Positions 59,202-64,000 of a stretch of 64,000 bases of DNA are shown in pieces. Position 1 is the stretch's first letter; every line of letters starts with the position of its first letter. Made by a program: the position numbers and the translations under genes. The notes below the pieces were generated by a model that saw nothing but the letters and a program-made list of their open reading frames with translations, was not told the origin of the DNA and made no database searches. Origin of the DNA: CAYPGJ01 sp964638515 (GTDB lineage Bacteria; Planctomycetota; Phycisphaerae; Phycisphaerales; UBA1924); the NCBI GenBank assembly GCA_964638515.1, contig CAZWZL010000007.1:1-64000 (forward strand), read 5' to 3'.

Positions 59202-59231
59202 AGGCTACCCCCCCCCCCCTTCTCCGGTCAA
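59202..59231 (-). promoter_or_regulatory. Candidate phase-variable promoter with 12-G spacer
   Basis: On the minus strand TTGACC (59226-59231, five of six) is followed by an 18-base spacer, GGAGAA plus twelve G (59208-59219), then TAGCCT (59202-59207). The predicted transcription start is near 59195, with a Shine-Dalgarno site at 59184-59189 and ATG at 59176, so every spacing fits. A change in G number would alter the -35/-10 distance, as in Neisseria porA and opc. Confidence 0.6.
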
Positions 59232-59295
59232 GCTTGATCTTGCACACTCATTATCGTGGCGCCGTGAAACGACCGAGATAGCCTGACGACCTTCC

Positions 59296-61023
59296 ATGCC
59301 CCCCCTCCTCCAACCCAAAATCCTCACGACGCTCCGTTCCTACTCCCGCGCGCACCTCCTCTCCGATTTCTCCGCAGGACTCACTGTCGGACTCGTCGCC
59401 CTCCCCCTGGCCATCGCCTTCGGGATCGCGTCCATTCCGGACAATGTCGCTGCCGAGGCGGGCATCTCGCCTCCCGCGATGGGACTTTTCACGGCCATTG
59501 TCGCCGGGTTCCTGATCTCGGCCCTGGGCGGAACGCGCGTCTCCATCGGCGGACCGACGGGCGCCTTCGTCGTCATCGTCTACGCCATCGCGGCCGAGCA
59601 CGGGTACGCCGGGCTGTGCATCGCCACGATCATGGCCGGGCTCATCCTGATCGCCATGGGCGCACTCGGGCTGGGCACGTTCATCAAGTTCATCCCGTAC
59701 CCCGTCACCATGGGATTCACGACGGGAATCGCGGTCATTATCTTCGCCGGTCAGCTGAAGGACCTGCTGGGGCTGGAGATGGGCCCCCTCCCGCCGGAGT
59801 TCATCGACAAGTGCCGCGCGTATGTCACGCACATCCACACGCTCAACGCGCAGACGGCGGTGATTGGAATCGCTTGTGCCGCGCTGGTCTACCTCTGGCC
59901 TCGACACGTCACGCGACGCATCCCCGGCGCAATCCTCGCGCTCCTCGGCGCCACACTCGTCAACCACTTCTTGCGTCTGGATCTGGTCACGGTCGGCGAT
60001 CGATTCGGGGCCATCCCGACGTCGATCCCGTTTCCGAGCGCATCCACGTTCCGGCAGATGGCGCCCGACAGCTGGCACGACCTGCGCGACCTGATCGGGC
60101 CGGCCATCACTATTGCGTTGCTCGGCGGCATCGAATCATTGATGTGCGCCGTGGTTGCGGACGGCATGACCGGCTCCCGTCACCGCTCCAACGCCGAACT
60201 CATGGCCCAGGGCATCGCCAATGTCGCCTCGCCATTCTTCGGCGGCATTCCCGCCACATCCGCAATGGCCCGCACGGCCGCCAACATCCAGGCCGGCGCA
60301 AAGTCTCCCGTGGCTGGGATTGTGCACGCCGCCACGCTGCTGCTCATCGTGCTCGCGGCCGCGCGGCATGTCGAGCACGTGCCCATGGTCGCGCTCGCGT
60401 CGGTGCTGGTGGTCGTCGCGTGGAACATGGCGGAGGCGCGTCGGTTCATTGTCCTGTTGCGTGGCCCTCGCGCCGACGCCGCGGTGCTTCTGACCACGTT
60501 CGGTTGCACGGTGCTCACGGATCTCACCACGGCGGTGGAAGTCGGCATGGTGCTGGCGGGGGTGCTCTTCATCAAGCGCATGAGCGAGCTTGCGACGGTG
60601 GCCCCCATGACCGAGGCCGCATCGGGCGATTCGCCGATCGTCTCGGCCGGCACGCCGAAGGGCGTTGCGGTGTATGAGATCAACGGGCCGTTCTTTTTCG
60701 GAGCGGCGTATAAGCTGCGCGAGACGCTCGACGCGCTGGGTCACCGCCCGCGCGTTCTGATTCTCCACATTCAGAACGTGAGTTCCATCGACGCAACCGG
60801 GCTCTATGCGTTGGACGAACTACGGGCCCGCTGCGCACGCGAACATATTCATGTGTTGCTTGCCGGAGTGCAGGCGCAGACCCAAGCTCGGCTCGTCAGA
60901 TCCGGCTCACTCGATGCGTTCGGGCCCGAGAATCTCATAAGCACGCTGGCTGAGGCGATCGATCGGGCCCGCCGAATCCTCGCCGCGCCTGCGGAGCAAC
61001 CCGCTGCGCCGTCGGTTGGCTAA
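59296..61023 (+). CDS. SulP-family anion transporter with STAS domain
   Basis: 575 residues. The transport core begins DFSAGLTVGLVALPLAIAFG, with MGLFTAIVAGFLISALGGTR, VSIGGPTGAFVVIVYAI and GFTTGIAVIIFAGQLKDLLG, about 11-13 segments in all. The C-terminal STAS domain (about 455-555) has VAVYEINGPFFFGAAYKL and VSSIDATGLYALDEL. SulP proteins carry sulfate, bicarbonate or dicarboxylates; the substrate is not evident. The central motif GGIPATSAMARTAANIQAGA is well conserved. It is divergent from the MauE-type operon across a 119-base gap that contains the poly-C/G run. Confidence 0.94.
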   Translation: MPPLLQPKILTTLRSYSRAHLLSDFSAGLTVGLVALPLAIAFGIASIPDNVAAEAGISPPAMGLFTAIVAGFLISALGGTRVSIGGPTGAFVVIVYAIAAEHGYAGLCIATIMAGLILIAMGALGLGTFIKFIPYPVTMGFTTGIAVIIFAGQLKDLLGLEMGPLPPEFIDKCRAYVTHIHTLNAQTAVIGIACAALVYLWPRHVTRRIPGAILALLGATLVNHFLRLDLVTVGDRFGAIPTSIPFPSASTFRQMAPDSWHDLRDLIGPAITIALLGGIESLMCAVVADGMTGSRHRSNAELMAQGIANVASPFFGGIPATSAMARTAANIQAGAKSPVAGIVHAATLLLIVLAAARHVEHVPMVALASVLVVVAWNMAEARRFIVLLRGPRADAAVLLTTFGCTVLTDLTTAVEVGMVLAGVLFIKRMSELATVAPMTEAASGDSPIVSAGTPKGVAVYEINGPFFFGAAYKLRETLDALGHRPRVLILHIQNVSSIDATGLYALDELRARCAREHIHVLLAGVQAQTQARLVRSGSLDAFGPENLISTLAEAIDRARRILAAPAEQPAAPSVG

Positions 61024-61042
61024 TCGGTCTACTAGAAAAACG

Positions 61043-61072
61043 AAGACCTCGCAGGCGCCCCTGCGAGGTCTT
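61043..61072 (-). terminator. Terminator hairpin between sulP and the PEP-CTERM-type gene
   Basis: AAGACCTCGCAGG and CCTGCGAGGTCTT form a perfect 13-bp stem around CGCC. The T run (CGTTTTTCT) is on the minus strand, so it mainly serves the gene ending at 61159, but the stem could also stop sulP transcripts. Confidence 0.85.
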
Positions 61073-61158
61073 GTGGTCGTTCCGGCTTCCGAACGCGCCC
61101 GACGACGGAAGGTGTCGTCGGAGGAACATGGCGCTCGGTCGCCTGTTTACAGATCCGA

Positions 61159-61845
61159 TCAGCGACGACGCCGCAGACCGACGAGCCCCGCCAGACCCAG
61201 CAACGCCGCGCCGCCGGGCGTTGGAATCTGGCTGAAGGTCTGACGTATGAAGGACGTCGTGGCCGTGCCGCTGGCGCCATTCGCGAACAGCTGGAAGTTC
61301 TTGATGACATTGATCTCGAGGACCGGCGCGAACACGATGCTCTGGTTGAGCACCCACTGGCCCTGCGGCATGCTTCCGTCAGCCATGACGAGCATGTTGC
61401 CCAGGGGGGCGCCGTTGGCCTGGTTGAACATCGACTCGGCCACCTTGGCAAACGAGCCGGCGCCCGTCGCGGTGCCGTTGAAGCCGAGGTGTGCATCGAC
61501 GATTCGGAAGCCCTGCGCCGCGAACGGCGCGAGGATCTGGGCCCGGTAGCCGATGTTGAATCCGGTGCTCGCCGCGTCGCCCGGAACGTCGTTCCACGCG
61601 CCGACAAGGTCGAATCCGATGCCGTTGAGCCCAAAGTTCACGGCTCGGACCGTGACCTGGTTCGCGGCGATCCCGAACGGCGTGAAGAAGTCCATGTGGA
61701 ACTCCTTGTCGCCGACGATGAAGCTATTGCCGATCAACTGATTCATCGTCACGTTGCCGCTGCTGATGTCGATCACGGCCGCAACGCTGCTCGTCGCCGC
61801 GCAGAGCGCGCCCGCGAGCACAACCAAACCCATTCGCTGAGACAT
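61159..61845 (-). CDS. Exported protein with PEP-CTERM-like sorting tail
   Basis: 228 residues from ATG 61845, with GGGAGG 9 bases upstream. The signal peptide is GLVVLAGALCAATSSVAA. The mature region is a beta-rich domain of unknown family (NFGLNGIGFDLVGAW, GFRIVDAHLGFNGTATGAGS). The C-terminus is IPTPGGAALLGLAGLVGLRRRR: a PTPG motif, a hydrophobic stretch and an Arg run, the layout of PEP-CTERM substrates of exosortases. No exosortase gene is in the window. It probably remains membrane-linked until cleaved and is then moved to the surface or an exopolysaccharide matrix. Terminated by its own hairpin. Confidence 0.8.
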   Translation of the reverse strand: MSQRMGLVVLAGALCAATSSVAAVIDISSGNVTMNQLIGNSFIVGDKEFHMDFFTPFGIAANQVTVRAVNFGLNGIGFDLVGAWNDVPGDAASTGFNIGYRAQILAPFAAQGFRIVDAHLGFNGTATGAGSFAKVAESMFNQANGAPLGNMLVMADGSMPQGQWVLNQSIVFAPVLEINVIKNFQLFANGASGTATTSFIRQTFSQIPTPGGAALLGLAGLVGLRRRR

Positions 61846-62323
61846 GTTCCTTCGCCTCCCTATCTCTCCCTCGAACACAACGCCGCCTGTCCGGGACTTC
61901 AGACCGAAGACCGGGCATTGCGCGCGTGCGTATTTGCGTTCGTGGGACACGTGTTTCTTCCTCTTCCCAGCGGCCTGCGCCGCTGCCCGGCATCTGCCGG
62001 ACGCTTAAGAATGTACCCTGAATTCGGGGCTGGACGCAACGGATACTTGAGAAATAACCCCACATTTTCGCCACATCAAAGGCGCTATTTCCGGGGGGAT
62101 ACCCCTCGCCCGAGATTCCGTGGACTGGGCGCGCCCCAAGGCCTTCCGCCGTCCGAAAACCCCCCCAGATTGACATCGCACTCGGCCAAACTTCTCTCCT
62201 TCCATCCTCGTACTCCCTCTAGAAGCCCTTCAGAACACCTCGATCGTCCGATGAAAGGTTCCCGGGAGCCGCTCCCTCGCACCTCGTAGAATCACGCAAT
62301 CTCTCTCAGAGGACCCCCAACCC
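61846..62323. promoter_or_regulatory. Divergent intergenic region upstream of glmS
   Basis: The region holds leaders of two divergent genes. The minus side includes the TTGCGT-N18-TACATT element at 62010-62039. On the plus side TAGAAT at 62287-62292 is a possible -10 element for glmS, and AGAGGA (62308-62313) is its Shine-Dalgarno site. No glmS ribozyme core was recognised in the 150 bases upstream. Short AT-rich patches (62042-62075) are unusual for this DNA. No coding frame stands out. Confidence 0.5.
62010..62039 (-). promoter_or_regulatory. Candidate promoter of the PEP-CTERM-type gene
   Basis: TTGCGT (62034-62039), 18 bases, TACATT (62010-62015) on the minus strand, 164 bases ahead of the ATG. 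The flanking sequence GTTGCGTCCAGCCCC parallels GTTGCATCCGGCTCC at 54283-54312. Confidence 0.45.
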
Positions 62324-64000
62324 ATGTGCGGAATCGTCGCCTACGTCGGATCCAAGCCAGCCCTACCCCTGCTTCTCGAGGGCCTGAAGCGGCTCGAGTA
62401 CCGCGGATACGACTCCGCCGGCGTGGCGATCCTCTCGCCCTCCCATCGCCTCAAGGTCGTACGGGCCGTGGGCCGGGTCGCGAACCTCGAAAACCGCATC
62501 GGGGACCATGCCACGCTTCCCGGCTGCTCCGGGATCGCACACACCCGCTGGGCCACTCACGGCGGCGTGACCGAGCCCAACGCTCACCCTCACCGCGACG
62601 ACCGCCACGGCATCGCGCTTATCCACAACGGCATCATCGAGAACTACACCTCTCTTCGGACCTACCTGGAAGATCGTGGACACGTATTCACCTCGGAAAC
62701 CGACACCGAGGTGCTGACGATGCTCATCTCCGAGTTGTACGACCCGACGAACGGGCTGGACCTCGAAGCGGCCGTGCAATCCGCGCTCCGTGAAGTGACC
62801 GGCGCCTACGCCATCGCCGTGATCTGCGAGAAGGAGCCCGGCGTGCTCGTGTGCGCCCGCAAGGGCTCACCGCTGATGATCGGGATCGGGTCTGGCGAGC
62901 ACGTGGTGGCCTCCGACCCGTCGGCCATCGTGGCGCACGCGAATCAGGCCATCGCCCTCGAGGATTACCAGGTGTGCCGGCTCACCGCGGAAGGGATCAG
63001 AACCTCGACCATCGACAACGTTCCGGTGACGCCGAAGGTGCTTGAACTCGAGATGGAACTCGAGCAGATCGAGCTCGGCGCCTTCCCCCATTTCATGCTC
63101 AAGGAGATCTTCGAGCAGCCCGCCTCCCTCACGCAGACGATGCGGGGGCGGATCGACCTTCGCGAATCCCGCGTCGTGCTCGGCGGCGTCGGTCAGTACG
63201 CCCGCGAACTCGTGAAGGCCCGCCGGTTCATCCTCACGGCGCAGGGCACCGCGCTCCACGCCGCGATGATCGGTCGCTACCTCTTCGAGGATCTCGCGAA
63301 GGTTCCCGCAGAGACGGAGTACGCCTCCGAGTTCCGGTACCGCAATCCGATCATCGAGGACGGCACGGTCGTGGTCGCCGTCTCGCAGTCCGGCGAGACC
63401 GCTGACACGCTCGCAGCGCTCCGCGAGGCCAAGGACCGCGGCGCACTCGCGTTGGGCGTCGTGAACGTCGTCGGATCCACCATCTCCCGCGACACCGACG
63501 CGGGCGTGTATCTCCGAGTGGGCCCCGAAATCGGCGTCGCCTCCACCAAGGCGTTCACCGGGCAGGTGGCGGTGCTCACGCTTCTCGCGCTGTTCCTCGG
63601 GCGCCGGCGATTCATGTCCACCGACCAATGCGCGACGACGCTCGCTGCGCTGGAGAAGCTGCCCAACGCCATCTCGACCGCTCTCGAGATGTCCGACCAC
63701 ATCCGCAAGGTGACGGAGCGTTACGTTGACCGGGAGAACTGGCTATTCCTCGGGCGCGGCTACAACTACCCCGTCGCCCTCGAGGGCGCCCTCAAGCTCA
63801 AGGAGATCTCCTATATCCACGCCGAGGGCATGCCGGCGGCAGAGATGAAGCACGGCCCCATCGCGCTGATCAATGACGGCATGCCCTGTGTCTTCATCGC
63901 CAACAAGGGCTCGCAGTACGAAAAGGTGATCTCGAATATCCAGGAGGTTCGCTCGCGAGGCGGGCACGTCATCGCTGTAGCCACGCACGGCGACCATGAG
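62324..64000 (+). CDS. glmS: Glutamine-fructose-6-phosphate aminotransferase (3' partial)
   Basis: 559 codons visible; the frame runs off the right edge, and about 50 residues are missing relative to the usual 610. The N-terminal glutaminase starts MCGIVAYVGSKPALPLLLEG with the nucleophile Cys at position 2, then EYRGYDSAG, HTRWATHGGVTEPNAHPH and HNGIIENY. Two SIS domains follow (LTAQGTALHAAMIGRYLFED, VSQSGETADTLAALREAK, GVASTKAFTGQ), then LEGALKLKEISYIHAEGMPA. GlmS makes glucosamine-6-phosphate, the first step to UDP-GlcNAc. AGAGGA lies 10 bases ahead of the ATG. Confidence 0.97.
   Translation, partial: MCGIVAYVGSKPALPLLLEGLKRLEYRGYDSAGVAILSPSHRLKVVRAVGRVANLENRIGDHATLPGCSGIAHTRWATHGGVTEPNAHPHRDDRHGIALIHNGIIENYTSLRTYLEDRGHVFTSETDTEVLTMLISELYDPTNGLDLEAAVQSALREVTGAYAIAVICEKEPGVLVCARKGSPLMIGIGSGEHVVASDPSAIVAHANQAIALEDYQVCRLTAEGIRTSTIDNVPVTPKVLELEMELEQIELGAFPHFMLKEIFEQPASLTQTMRGRIDLRESRVVLGGVGQYARELVKARRFILTAQGTALHAAMIGRYLFEDLAKVPAETEYASEFRYRNPIIEDGTVVVAVSQSGETADTLAALREAKDRGALALGVVNVVGSTISRDTDAGVYLRVGPEIGVASTKAFTGQVAVLTLLALFLGRRRFMSTDQCATTLAALEKLPNAISTALEMSDHIRKVTERYVDRENWLFLGRGYNYPVALEGALKLKEISYIHAEGMPAAEMKHGPIALINDGMPCVFIANKGSQYEKVISNIQEVRSRGGHVIAVATHGDHE

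Noticed and set aside
62150..62323. glmS ribozyme upstream of glmS
   Set aside because: No recognisable catalytic core or cleavage context; the short leader has an ordinary Shine-Dalgarno site.

Overview
The window looks like chromosome from a planctomycete, most likely class Phycisphaerae. The DNA is visibly GC-rich. Three exported proteins end in paired dockerin-like loops of the form GDxNxDGxVxFxDLN, and two end in a PEP-CTERM-like tail (PTPG, a hydrophobic stretch, then an Arg run). A small protein of the planctomycete/verrucomicrobia-restricted Minf_1886 family is also present. No phage, insertion sequence or CRISPR array was seen. The taxonomic call is inference from these family signatures.

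Layout. 1-11135 is the distal part of a type IV pilus/type II secretion operon (PilO-like, PilP/GspC-like, secretin, TPR lipoprotein, then PilB and PilC). A translationally coupled signalling block sits between the TPR gene and pilB: histidine kinase, response regulator, HD-GYP phosphodiesterase and STAS protein. 11146-15904 holds recJ, an adenylate-kinase-like gene, a membrane protein and a dockerin-type exported protein. 15905-16618 is non-coding and packed with palindromic repeats. 16619-25836 carries an MlaE permease, tsaB, an OmpA-type lipoprotein, an amidohydrolase, a 3-methyladenine glycosylase, the Minf_1886 gene, an AI-2E permease, ffh and a histidine kinase. 25871-33809 is a housekeeping stretch: cold-shock protein, pnp, rpsO, an aspartate-type aminotransferase, prfB with a programmed frameshift, obg and rpmA. 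33845-38878 has a GNAT enzyme, a tricorn-type protease and tRNA-Val.

39240-50054 has a 14-repeat exported propeller-like protein, a three-gene MacB/DevBC-like export system (adaptor, permease, ATPase), and a TonB receptor/periplasmic binding protein/hybrid kinase cassette. Two tRNAs (Pro, Val) follow, then a 1165-residue exported metalloprotease-like beta-solenoid protein. 54387-57432 holds a YhaM-like nuclease, a DUF2231 membrane protein and rarA. 57473-59176 is a compact operon of a MauE-like membrane protein, a pseudopilin and a Cys-rich exported protein. It is preceded by a promoter whose spacer contains a run of 12 G. The window closes with a SulP transporter, a PEP-CTERM-type protein and the start of glmS.

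The most interesting points are: (i) a self-contained c-di-GMP circuit in the pilus operon, with an HD-GYP enzyme next to a PilB ATPase carrying MshEN-like motifs; (ii) the poly-G promoter spacer, which looks built for phase variation; (iii) a recurring TAnnnT hexamer 6-9 nt ahead of start codons that lack a Shine-Dalgarno sequence, suggesting leaderless mRNAs for many housekeeping genes; and (iv) a tricorn protease with an extra domain held between charged linkers.
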